This document shows, in pieces, positions 1 to 7,319 of a stretch of 63,398 nt of DNA. Origin of the DNA: CAZEHJ01 sp964512485 (lineage in GTDB: Bacteria > Bacteroidota > Rhodothermia > Rhodothermales > UBA10348); contig CAZEHJ010000010.1 of assembly GCA_964512485.1 (NCBI GenBank), forward strand, positions 1-63,398. The letters are read 5' to 3'. A model generated the notes under the pieces. It was not told where the DNA came from. It did not search any database and saw nothing but the letters and a program-made list of their open reading frames with translations. Each line of letters begins with the position of its first letter. Position 1 is the first letter of the stretch. The position numbers and the translations under genes were made by a program.

Positions 1-1
1 A

Positions 2-619
2 ATGGATATTCCCTATACCGTAAAAACTCGGCCGGATACCGGGGTTAACAACGCCAAACTCGGCATCTGGCTGTTCCTGGCCTCCGAAGTCATGCTCTTC
101 GGTGGTTTGTTCTCCGCATACATTTTCCTTCGCGTCGGCGCTCCTGTTTGGCCGGGCCCACTTTTGGATCATGTCTATACGCACGCCTCAGAGGTCCTCA
201 ACGTCCCTCTGGCCACCATCAATACGATGGTACTGATCGGATCTTCAGTTACGATCGTGATGGCGTGGGCTTCCCTTGCGATGGGCGACTTCAAGAAGTA
301 CAAGATGTACATGCTGATCACCATACTGTGTGGATTCGCATTTCTCGTCATCAAGTATTTCGAATACAGCGACAAATTCTCCCACGGATATTTCCCGGAA
401 GAATCAACGTTTCTTGCCATCTATTTCGTCCTGACCGGACTGCACATGATCCACGTGATCGGTGGCATCATCGTAAACCTCTATTTCTGGGGACCGGGAG
501 CCAAGATGTGGGACACCGATCCTGATCGTTTCAAACATCGAATCGAAATTGCCGGTCTGTACTGGCACTTCGTGGATATTGTCTGGATCTTCCTTTTTCC
601 GACCATTTACCTGCTTTAA
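2..619 (+). CDS. ctaE: Heme-copper oxidase subunit III
   Basis: This is a 205-residue integral membrane protein of the cytochrome c oxidase subunit III family. That subunit has no redox centre and stabilises subunit I in the cytoplasmic membrane. The protein shows about five hydrophobic segments and the family's C-terminal signature (HFVDIVWIFLF) just before the end. An ATG lies at base 2, so the gene may be complete, but an earlier start outside the window cannot be excluded. The next gene starts 3 bases after its stop. Subunit I usually sits beside subunit III in such operons. Any canonical heme-copper subunit I would have to lie upstream of the window, because none is present inside it. 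Family assignment is confident; the type of oxidase it serves is uncertain. Confidence 0.9.
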   Translation: MDIPYTVKTRPDTGVNNAKLGIWLFLASEVMLFGGLFSAYIFLRVGAPVWPGPLLDHVYTHASEVLNVPLATINTMVLIGSSVTIVMAWASLAMGDFKKYKMYMLITILCGFAFLVIKYFEYSDKFSHGYFPEESTFLAIYFVLTGLHMIHVIGGIIVNLYFWGPGAKMWDTDPDRFKHRIEIAGLYWHFVDIVWIFLFPTIYLL

Positions 620-622
620 ATC

Positions 623-949
623 ATGTCAGAATCTCATTCACACGAGGACGTTCAGAAGCACATCAAAACCTATTTGATGGTCTTCGCCTCTCTGGCGGTG
701 CTTACCATCGTGACGGTGGCGGTCGGATATATCCATCTACCGATTTGGCCTGCTTTGATCGCCGCGCTCGTTATCGCATCCATAAAAGGTGGACTGGTCG
801 GGGCGCATTTCATGCACCTGCTTTCGGAGAAGAAGATGATTTACCATCTTCTGATTCTCACATTTGTCTTCCTGTTTTTCATGTTTTTGCTGTTCATTTG
901 GGCGTACAACGATCAGCAGGGCGTTCATAGTCTGCTGATATTTATTTAG
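623..949 (+). CDS. ctaF: Prokaryotic cytochrome c oxidase subunit IV
   Basis: The product is 108 residues with three predicted membrane helices, after a short His-rich N-terminus (SHSHED). Size, three-helix topology and position right after subunit III match the prokaryotic subunit IV family (COX4_pro / CyoD-like), a small accessory subunit for assembly or stability. The motif GAHFMHLLSEKK between helices two and three is typical of that family. It follows subunit III by 3 bases, so the two are almost certainly co-transcribed and perhaps coupled. No ligand residues are expected. Confidence 0.85.
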   Translation: MSESHSHEDVQKHIKTYLMVFASLAVLTIVTVAVGYIHLPIWPALIAALVIASIKGGLVGAHFMHLLSEKKMIYHLLILTFVFLFFMFLLFIWAYNDQQGVHSLLIFI

Positions 950-962
950 CACCGACAAGAGC

Positions 963-1160
963 ATGTCACTGAAGAATTTACATCTCGCCTTCGTCACGGT
1001 CTGCTCATTGCTGTCCGTGTTGTTGGCATATTATGCTTTTACCAATCTTGCCGGACCGATGCGAATCGTTTGGAGTCTTTCGGCGATTGTCGCTGCTGGA
1101 CTGATCATGTACTACGGTGTTCGTTTTCGTCGGAAAATGCAAGACGCCTCCTTTCGATAA
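963..1160 (+). CDS. Small two-helix membrane protein in the oxidase operon
   Basis: This 65-residue protein has two hydrophobic helices (about residues 8-28 and 34-52) and a basic C-terminal tail (RFRRKMQDASFR) that should face the cytoplasm. I do not recognise a named family. Small unnamed membrane proteins are common between cox genes, where they often act in assembly. It starts 13 bases after subunit IV and lies on the same strand, so it is part of the operon. The function is inferred from position only. Confidence 0.6.
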   Translation: MSLKNLHLAFVTVCSLLSVLLAYYAFTNLAGPMRIVWSLSAIVAAGLIMYYGVRFRRKMQDASFR

Positions 1161-1212
1161 TATTTCGAGAGTGAAGCGTAAATCACACCTGAACTAGAAA
1201 ACGTGTGACATT

Positions 1213-1503
1213 ATGAATCGAACCAGAATTGCTTCTGGCTGTGCTGTACTCATGTGCTGGGCTGTGATGCCAGCGCTTGCCAGTGCATGCGAGCGTTGTT
1301 TCGGTGCGGGATCTGATGCGGCTGCCGTTCAGGCAGTGTCGTCGTCGATGTTCGCACTGTTGATGATGACGGTTGTCGTTTTCACCGGCTTGCTCTCCTT
1401 TGTCCGCAAAATTGCGGGAAACGAGACTCAGCTCGAAGATGGACAATGCCGTCCAACCCTTTCCTCCTCCAATGACCACTCGTCAGAGAACACATCCTCA
1501 TAA
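1213..1503 (+). CDS. Small membrane protein with a CxxCFGAG motif
   Basis: The product has 96 residues. An N-terminal signal peptide or anchor ends near ALASA and is followed at once by CERCFGAG, then a second hydrophobic helix (about residues 45-65) and a polar Ser-rich tail. The two cysteines next to the cleavage site would lie on the periplasmic side. From memory, comparable small proteins with a C-x2-CFGA motif occur between cox genes in several phyla, but I know of no established function. Metal (copper) delivery or thiol redox work for the CuA site encoded next door is a guess. The stop is 6 bases before the subunit II start. Confidence 0.6.
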   Translation: MNRTRIASGCAVLMCWAVMPALASACERCFGAGSDAAAVQAVSSSMFALLMMTVVVFTGLLSFVRKIAGNETQLEDGQCRPTLSSSNDHSSENTSS

Positions 1504-1509
1504 GAATCC

Positions 1510-2271
1510 ATGAGAGACTTTCTTGATATCAGCCACCTCTTGGGCCTTCCTGATGCCGCTTCAGCTCATGCCGGAGATATTGACTACATGATGGCACTGG
1601 TCCACTGGCTCATGTTATTTCTGTTTGTGGGTTGGGGAGGCTATTTCCTGTACGTGCTCTTTAAATTCCGCGCGTCGAATAACCCAACTGCCAGCTACAC
1701 CGGCGCCAAGGGCACCTTTTCCAAGGTTCAGGAAGTTGCGGTGATTCTATTCGAGTCAGCCCTTCTTGTTGGTTTCGCATTTCCGATCTGGGGCGAGCTG
1801 AAGAATGATTTTCCTGAAGCTGAAGCAGCCTTTGAGGTCCATGTCATCGCCGAGCAGTTCAAATGGAATGTCCATTATCCAGGCCCCGACGGCGAGTTCG
1901 GTCCGCGTGATCCGAATCTTGTAGATACGGCGATCAATCCAATAGGACTCGACATGAGTGATCCGGCATCTGCGGACGACCTCGTGATGCCCGATGAACT
2001 TTATTTGCCCGTCGATCAGGAAGTAATCGTGACGCTTACGTCAAAAGACGTAATTCACAGCTTCGGTGTCCCGCAGATGAGGGTCAAGCAGGACGTCATT
2101 CCGGGGCTGTCGATCCCGATCTGGTTTACGCCCAATGTCGTCGGCGAATACGAGATTGCGTGCGCCCAGCTCTGCGGACTCAGTCACTATCGTATGAAAG
2201 GATACGTCACTGTCGCGCCCATTGCAGAAGTCAATGCGTGGATCGATGACATGGCATCAGGAGCGTTTTAG
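1510..2271 (+). CDS. ctaC: Cytochrome c oxidase subunit II with CuA site
   Basis: This 253-residue protein has two N-terminal membrane helices (about residues 25-50 and 70-95) and a periplasmic cupredoxin domain. The whole CuA ligand set is visible: His183 (VIHSFG), Cys218 and Cys222 (CAQLCG), His226 and Met229. A binuclear copper site that takes electrons from cytochrome c is therefore expected. The family partner is heme-copper subunit I, yet the next gene, 14 bases downstream, is a bd-like subunit. No cytochrome c domain is fused to the C-terminus, and separate cytochromes c follow in the operon. Family assignment is firm; what it partners with is the open question. Confidence 0.93.
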   Translation: MRDFLDISHLLGLPDAASAHAGDIDYMMALVHWLMLFLFVGWGGYFLYVLFKFRASNNPTASYTGAKGTFSKVQEVAVILFESALLVGFAFPIWGELKNDFPEAEAAFEVHVIAEQFKWNVHYPGPDGEFGPRDPNLVDTAINPIGLDMSDPASADDLVMPDELYLPVDQEVIVTLTSKDVIHSFGVPQMRVKQDVIPGLSIPIWFTPNVVGEYEIACAQLCGLSHYRMKGYVTVAPIAEVNAWIDDMASGAF

Positions 2272-2285
2272 GAAAGTCAAACCCC

Positions 2286-4124
2286 ATGCCCAACAACACC
2301 ACGTTTTCTCCCCATCGTCTGATCAAATTGCAACGGAAAATGACGCGCAAAGGTGGGATGACACTTTATCGCGCCCTTCCTTTTGCAGCCGTGATGCTGC
2401 TCCTGGCCGTCGTTGGTGCTTATTTCGCACTTCCGGCCGAAGCAGTTCCGCTTCAGAACCTCCAGGATGCAAATCCAGACTACCGTCAATTGCCGTTCAT
2501 CAGCAGCCGGGTGGCGATGTGGGTCGTGGCGCAGTTACACCTCATGTTTGCGGCGTTTGTGCTGGCCGTCCCGATGTTTGCTCTCATCATCGAGGTCATC
2601 GGGTATAAAACGGGCGAAAAGCGATACGATCACCTCGCCTACGAGTTTACCAAGCTGCTTTCGGTGTCCTTCTCGTTCACCGCTGCGCTAGGAGCGATGC
2701 TGACGTTCCTTTTGATCATCCTCTACCCCGCTCTGACGCAGTATATGGTCAAGATTTTCAGCTGGACATTCCTGCCCTACGTCGGACTGTTCTTCCTGGA
2801 AGCCATTTTCCTCTACAGCTATTACTACGGCTGGGGCAAGTTCAACCCCAAAACACACATCGCGCTCGGTGTTATGCTCAACGTCGTGGGAACGGCCATC
2901 ATGTTCATTGCCGATGCCTGGCTAACGTTCATGAACACGCCGAACGGAATCGATGCAGCGGGTGAACTGGTAAGCTTATCGGGCGCCATCAACAATTTCA
3001 TCTGGATGCCGATCAACATCCATCGAATCATCGCCAACGTAGCGTTTGGTGGATCGATTGCAGCGGCGTACGGAGCGTACAAGTATCTCGGAGCTAAGAC
3101 CCAGGAAGAACGCGAGCACTACGATTGGATGGGGTACATCGGCAACTTCATCGCCATCAGTGCCTTCCTTCCCCTGCCGTTCGCTGGCTACTGGTTGGGT
3201 AAAGAAATCTATGCGTATTCCCAGAGCCTGGGGATCACACTCATGGGAGGGACCTTTTCCTGGCTGTTTATCATTCAGGCGGTCCTTATCGGGAATCTGT
3301 TCCTCGCTGCGAACTACTATCTCTGGGTATCGATGGAGCGAATAGAAGGCGCACATCGATATCGCAAATTCATCAAGTATCTCCTGGGTGCGATCGCCAC
3401 GAGTTTCCTGGTTTGGGCGACACCCCACTCCCTTGTGGCGTCGATTGAAGAGGCCCGGGCCATGGGAGGATCACACCATCCGATTCTCGGTGTCCTCGGG
3501 GTCATGTCCGCCAAGAATACAGCGGTGAATGTCCTTATTCTGTCGACATATATAAGCTTTCTGTTGTACAGGCGTGGTAACAAAGAAGCGGTCGTGCCTT
3601 GGGCAAAAACCGGGAAAAACATTCAGCTCGGAATATTTGTCGCTGTGGTGTTGTTCGTGATTTTCCTTGGTGTTTACGGATATTTCGTTGAAGCGACCGT
3701 TCGCATCGGCCTCTCCGTACCACAGGTACTGTCCGTTCTTCTGGCCATGATCGTTATCACCATAATAGATGTCTTCCTCTTCAAGGGTGCCAAGACCACC
3801 GGTGAGATAAAATGGGGCGAGATTGGAAATCGAGCCCAATATGCGCTCTTCTTTATTGCCATCACATTTGCCTGGACGATGGGTCTGATGGGCTACGTGC
3901 GGGCTGGAATGCGTCAGCACTGGCATGTTTACGGTGTGATTGAGGACACGTCCGTCGATGCATTTACACCGACTCTTGGCTACGCGGCGAATGTCGTTTC
4001 AGTGACCGTTTTCATTTTCTTCTGTTTCATTGCCGTAGTCTTCTGGCTCGCCGGACTTTCAGGCAAGAAGCCCTGGCAACCAAAACAGAAAGCTGCCGAT
4101 AGCGGCGAGGAGGCGCAGTCATGA
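2286..4124 (+). CDS. Cytochrome bd-like oxidase subunit I (bd superfamily)
   Basis: The protein has 612 residues and about 14 hydrophobic helices. It aligns by eye with CydA. His85 (AQLH) corresponds to E. coli His19, Glu172 in FFLEAIF to Glu107 in FFLESTF, and His246 (INIHRIIAN) to the heme b558 ligand His186. The spacings of 87 and 74 residues compare with 88 and 79 in CydA. The position of CydA Glu99 is not acidic here, and I find neither the GRQPW motif nor an obvious quinol-binding loop. Divergent bd-like proteins of this kind are known from Nitrospira and relatives (the 'OR-N' type of the bd superfamily, from memory) and are thought to use cytochrome c rather than quinol. The neighbouring CuA subunit and cytochromes c fit that. 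The next gene overlaps its stop by 4 bases. Whether the substrate is O2 or NO is undetermined. Confidence 0.72.
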   Translation: MPNNTTFSPHRLIKLQRKMTRKGGMTLYRALPFAAVMLLLAVVGAYFALPAEAVPLQNLQDANPDYRQLPFISSRVAMWVVAQLHLMFAAFVLAVPMFALIIEVIGYKTGEKRYDHLAYEFTKLLSVSFSFTAALGAMLTFLLIILYPALTQYMVKIFSWTFLPYVGLFFLEAIFLYSYYYGWGKFNPKTHIALGVMLNVVGTAIMFIADAWLTFMNTPNGIDAAGELVSLSGAINNFIWMPINIHRIIANVAFGGSIAAAYGAYKYLGAKTQEEREHYDWMGYIGNFIAISAFLPLPFAGYWLGKEIYAYSQSLGITLMGGTFSWLFIIQAVLIGNLFLAANYYLWVSMERIEGAHRYRKFIKYLLGAIATSFLVWATPHSLVASIEEARAMGGSHHPILGVLGVMSAKNTAVNVLILSTYISFLLYRRGNKEAVVPWAKTGKNIQLGIFVAVVLFVIFLGVYGYFVEATVRIGLSVPQVLSVLLAMIVITIIDVFLFKGAKTTGEIKWGEIGNRAQYALFFIAITFAWTMGLMGYVRAGMRQHWHVYGVIEDTSVDAFTPTLGYAANVVSVTVFIFFCFIAVVFWLAGLSGKKPWQPKQKAADSGEEAQS

Positions 4125-4936
4125 ACAACGCAATCAAGATTTTCATCTTTGTGCTGTTGACGATAGCCTTTTACAGCTACGTCGGCCAGATGGTACCCCA
4201 GAAGATCACATACCCTCCACAGAGCACGGAGCTGTCTGCTGACTTGACTCCTGCACAGTTGGCTGCAGCCGGAGAAGAAATTGCGAGCGGAAAGGGCACC
4301 TGTCTGACCTGCCACACCATTGGGTCTCCACCAGAAGGGTTACGCTTTCCGGACCTGGGAGGTATCGGAAGTCGCGCTGCAAGTCAAAAAGCCGGAATGA
4401 GTGATGTTGAGTACCTCGCCGAGTCGATGTACGATCCGAATGCGTTCGTCGTGGAAGGATTTCTCGCCGGTATGCCTTCCATTGGCGGCCCACCGATCAA
4501 TCTGACTGACAACGAAATCCTGGCGGTACTCGCGTATCTGCAGAGTCTCGGTGGGGAGCCAACGGTGACGCTGGACACTGTGCTGCCTTGGCAACGCGAC
4601 GAATCGGAACAGCCTGTTTCTGCACCGGCAACGGCTGCGACCGCACCGGGTGCAGGACTGGACGGGCCCGGCGTCTTCGCGGCTTATGCCTGTTCGACAT
4701 GCCACGCCATCAATGACGATACGAGAATGGTTGGCCCGAGCCTCTACGATGTCGGCTCGCGACTGACTACTGCCGAAATCTACGAGGCCATCATGGATCC
4801 CGACGCTACAGTCGCGGAAGGCTATCCGGGAGCAGCCATGAAAGCCATGCTCGACGGTACTGGCTTTTATCAGAAGGTCTCGACGGAGGAATTGAAAGCC
4901 CTCGTTGATCACCTCGCCTCGCAGACAGGAAACTAA
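4121..4936 (+). CDS. Membrane-anchored di-heme cytochrome c
   Basis: The 271-residue product has an N-terminal hydrophobic anchor (about residues 5-22) and two class-I cytochrome c domains. Their heme sites are Cys61-x2-Cys64-His (CLTCH) and Cys191-x2-Cys194-His (CSTCH), separated by a Pro/Ala-rich linker around residues 160-185. Each domain has a plausible downstream Met ligand (for example GMPS in the first). The start codon overlaps the preceding stop (ATGA), which indicates translational coupling to the bd-like subunit. The likely role is electron delivery in the periplasm to the CuA or bd-like subunits. It could replace the cytochrome c domain that is fused to subunit II in caa3 oxidases. 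Confidence 0.85.
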   Translation: MNNAIKIFIFVLLTIAFYSYVGQMVPQKITYPPQSTELSADLTPAQLAAAGEEIASGKGTCLTCHTIGSPPEGLRFPDLGGIGSRAASQKAGMSDVEYLAESMYDPNAFVVEGFLAGMPSIGGPPINLTDNEILAVLAYLQSLGGEPTVTLDTVLPWQRDESEQPVSAPATAATAPGAGLDGPGVFAAYACSTCHAINDDTRMVGPSLYDVGSRLTTAEIYEAIMDPDATVAEGYPGAAMKAMLDGTGFYQKVSTEELKALVDHLASQTGN

Positions 4937-4951
4937 TCCCCTGATTACACC

Positions 4952-5764
4952 ATGAATCTGCTGGTATTACTTGGCATAATTGCCGTCCTGATCGGTCTTC
5001 GGTTTTTGAAACCGAATGCTCTCGGCTGGGCGGCTGCCACATGGATCGCCCTTTTCGTCGGCTTCAAGTACGGGATTGATCCTCCCCTGCCCTCTTCGAT
5101 CCTGAATATGTTCATGGGGATCGTTTCTCTGGCGCTCGTTACCTACCTGACAGCCGCCAACGATCGAATGAAGGAAATTGGTGGCAACATCGTCACTTTT
5201 CTTGTTTCAAAAAAATACCAGTGGGCTCTGTTGGCCGTATTGATTCTGCTGCCCTTGCTCGTTGCTTTCCAGGTATATCGGGGAATGACACAAGCTCCGC
5301 AACCCCCCGTTTCGGGAAGGACGATTCATCCTGTCCCCCCGACTACGGTTTCGGTAAACGGCGCACAATTCAACGTCATCGAATCCCACAATCCTTACAG
5401 GGAGCTGGAATCAAGCGATGCCAATGCGTTTGCAGCGCATGTCGAGAATGGCCGCCGCGTCTACTATCAGAATTGTGTTTTCTGCCACGGCGACAACATG
5501 GAAGGAGACGGCATCTTTGCCCATGGTCTGGATCCCATCCCTGCAAATTTCCAGGATGCCACGACCATTGCAATGCTCCAGGAATCCTACCTGTTCTGGA
5601 GAATTGCCAAAGGTGGCCCAGGACTACCCGCGGAATCTACTCCCTGGTTGTCCGCCATGCCCGCCTGGGAGCTCTTTCTCACGGACGAGGAAATATGGGA
5701 TGTCATCCTGTTCCTCTACGACTACACGGATCAGCGACCCAGAGAAAACGAGGAAGTACATTGA
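4952..5764 (+). CDS. Multi-helix membrane protein with C-terminal cytochrome c domain
   Basis: The product has 270 residues. Three or four hydrophobic segments fill the first ~110 residues, followed by a periplasmic mono-heme cytochrome c domain with the site at Cys175 (CVFCHGD) and a later AMPAWE stretch that could supply the Met ligand. The polytopic anchor is unusual for a cytochrome c and suggests tight association with the oxidase core. It follows the di-heme cytochrome by 15 bases, and its stop overlaps the TTG start of the next gene by 4 bases. No closer family name is recognised. Confidence 0.8.
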   Translation: MNLLVLLGIIAVLIGLRFLKPNALGWAAATWIALFVGFKYGIDPPLPSSILNMFMGIVSLALVTYLTAANDRMKEIGGNIVTFLVSKKYQWALLAVLILLPLLVAFQVYRGMTQAPQPPVSGRTIHPVPPTTVSVNGAQFNVIESHNPYRELESSDANAFAAHVENGRRVYYQNCVFCHGDNMEGDGIFAHGLDPIPANFQDATTIAMLQESYLFWRIAKGGPGLPAESTPWLSAMPAWELFLTDEEIWDVILFLYDYTDQRPRENEEVH

Positions 5765-7272
5765 AATATTTGACTGCCATAGCCGCCCTCCTCGTATTCA
5801 GCGCTCCGGCATTTGCCCAGAATGTTGATCTGGGAACGGATGCGCAGCGAGAAGCTGGTCGATTGCTCTACAATAACAAATGTGCCCAGTGCCACGGACT
5901 GAGCGGCGATGGTATCGGGCCCGGGACGGATTTCTTTCGTCCGGAGCCTCGAGACTTTACCAGAGGCACGTTCAAATTCAGAACGACTGCAAGTGGCGAG
6001 TTGCCAACCGATGACGATATCCGAAGATCGATCCGGCGTGGCATGCCGTACACGGGAATGCCGCCTTGGCCACAACTCTCCGATGCGGAAATTGACAATC
6101 TGGTATACCACCTCAAGACGTTTTCGGACTTTTTCTCGGGACCGTTTGCGGAAGTAACTGCTCTCGAATTGCCTGATCCTCCGTCCATCTCGGACGAGTC
6201 CATCGCTCGCGGACGAGAGGTGTTTCTCGAAAACCAGTGTGTCGACTGCCATGGCGATCAGGGACGTGGAGATGGCACGTCTGCTCCCACACTCACGAAC
6301 AGTTGGGATCTACCCATTCGTGCTGCAGACCTGACCAAGCGCTGGACGTTCAGGGGTGGAAACACGCGTGCGGACATCTTTCGCACCTTCAATACCGGTC
6401 TGGATGGATCGCCCATGCCATCCTACGAAATTTCTCCCGTCGAAGACGCGTGGGCCCTTGTTGACTATGTCTACTCACTCTCTCGAGATGAACCGGATTA
6501 CTCAACCTATGCGACAAGTATGTCGACCGATGCCGAAATCGATATTTCTGCAGGCACAGACGGGTTTTCTTCCGCTCCCGAGGCCTTTTTTCCTATTGTG
6601 GGTCAGGTCATTGAGCCCGGAAGGTCGTTTTCTCCCGGTGTGAATGCTATCAGCGTGCGGGCCATGCACAATGCCGAGAGCGTCGCCATTATGCTTCAGT
6701 TCAATGACATGAGTCCTCAGACTACCGGGGTGAATGGACCGGATCTTGATGTTCCCGTCTGGCCAAACGACACTGACACTACGCAGGCGTATTCGGATGC
6801 AGTTGGACTTCAGTTCCCGACCTCTTCCGGCGGAGCCGGCCTCCCGTATCTCATGTTTGGCGATTCAAATGCATCTGTGGATCTGTGGTTTGCCGATATG
6901 TCGAGTGGTGAAAGCACCCATTATGTAGGAAGCGGCAGTGACAATATCACCGTCGATGGTCCTGACGTCGAAACATGGACTTCGTTTGATGACGGACAAT
7001 GGACCGTGATCATGAAGCGGGACAGAGTAGTCGACACTCACGCGGAATTTACTGACGGTTCGTTCACACCCATGCTGCTATCGGTTTGGGACGGATTCAA
7101 CAGAGAGCGTGGAAACCGACGTGGACTCACGTCGTGGACGTATCTGTATCTGGAGCCTGCAGAAACCGAGTCGCCGGTCATGCCCATGGTGTGGTACGGA
7201 ATGATTACGTTGGTAATCGGGATCGGAATCACCGGACTCGTTCGCCGTAAGTATTCAGATCAGGTAAGCTAA
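5761..7272 (+). CDS. Di-heme cytochrome c fused to an EB_dh (DMSO-reductase gamma-like) domain
   Basis: I place the start at TTG 5761, which overlaps the previous stop (TTGA) and has AGGA 6 bases upstream. This gives a clean signal peptide ending AFAQ and a 503-residue protein. A much longer open frame upstream lies inside the previous gene. Heme sites are Cys41 (CAQCHG) and Cys160 (CVDCHG). Residues ~255-470 look like the ethylbenzene-dehydrogenase gamma-subunit heme b domain, found in gamma subunits of type-II DMSO reductases and in candidate NxrC proteins. A C-terminal helix (about 475-495) ends in a basic anchor. No catalytic molybdenum subunit is encoded in the window, so the electron donor is unknown. 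It is the last gene of the oxidase operon, and a hairpin overlaps its stop. Confidence 0.8.
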   Translation: MKYLTAIAALLVFSAPAFAQNVDLGTDAQREAGRLLYNNKCAQCHGLSGDGIGPGTDFFRPEPRDFTRGTFKFRTTASGELPTDDDIRRSIRRGMPYTGMPPWPQLSDAEIDNLVYHLKTFSDFFSGPFAEVTALELPDPPSISDESIARGREVFLENQCVDCHGDQGRGDGTSAPTLTNSWDLPIRAADLTKRWTFRGGNTRADIFRTFNTGLDGSPMPSYEISPVEDAWALVDYVYSLSRDEPDYSTYATSMSTDAEIDISAGTDGFSSAPEAFFPIVGQVIEPGRSFSPGVNAISVRAMHNAESVAIMLQFNDMSPQTTGVNGPDLDVPVWPNDTDTTQAYSDAVGLQFPTSSGGAGLPYLMFGDSNASVDLWFADMSSGESTHYVGSGSDNITVDGPDVETWTSFDDGQWTVIMKRDRVVDTHAEFTDGSFTPMLLSVWDGFNRERGNRRGLTSWTYLYLEPAETESPVMPMVWYGMITLVIGIGITGLVRRKYSDQVS

Positions 7273-7294
7273 TTTCGCGTTTCGCGAAATTAGC
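7268..7294 (+). terminator. Perfect hairpin overlapping the stop of the oxidase operon
   Basis: GCTAATTTCGCG and CGCGAAATTAGC form a perfect 12-bp stem with a TTT loop. The left arm includes the TAA stop of the EB_dh cytochrome. No run of T follows, so efficiency as an intrinsic terminator is unsure. It marks the end of the oxidase gene set and separates it from the radical SAM gene. Confidence 0.6.
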
Positions 7295-7319
7295 CAGAAA
7301 CCGCAAGTCGAGGAAGTGA

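Noticed and set aside
5221..5760. Long in-frame extension upstream of the EB_dh cytochrome
   Set aside because: It lies wholly inside the previous cytochrome gene in another frame, contains no signal peptide, and the TTG at 5761 has a ribosome site and a clean signal sequence.
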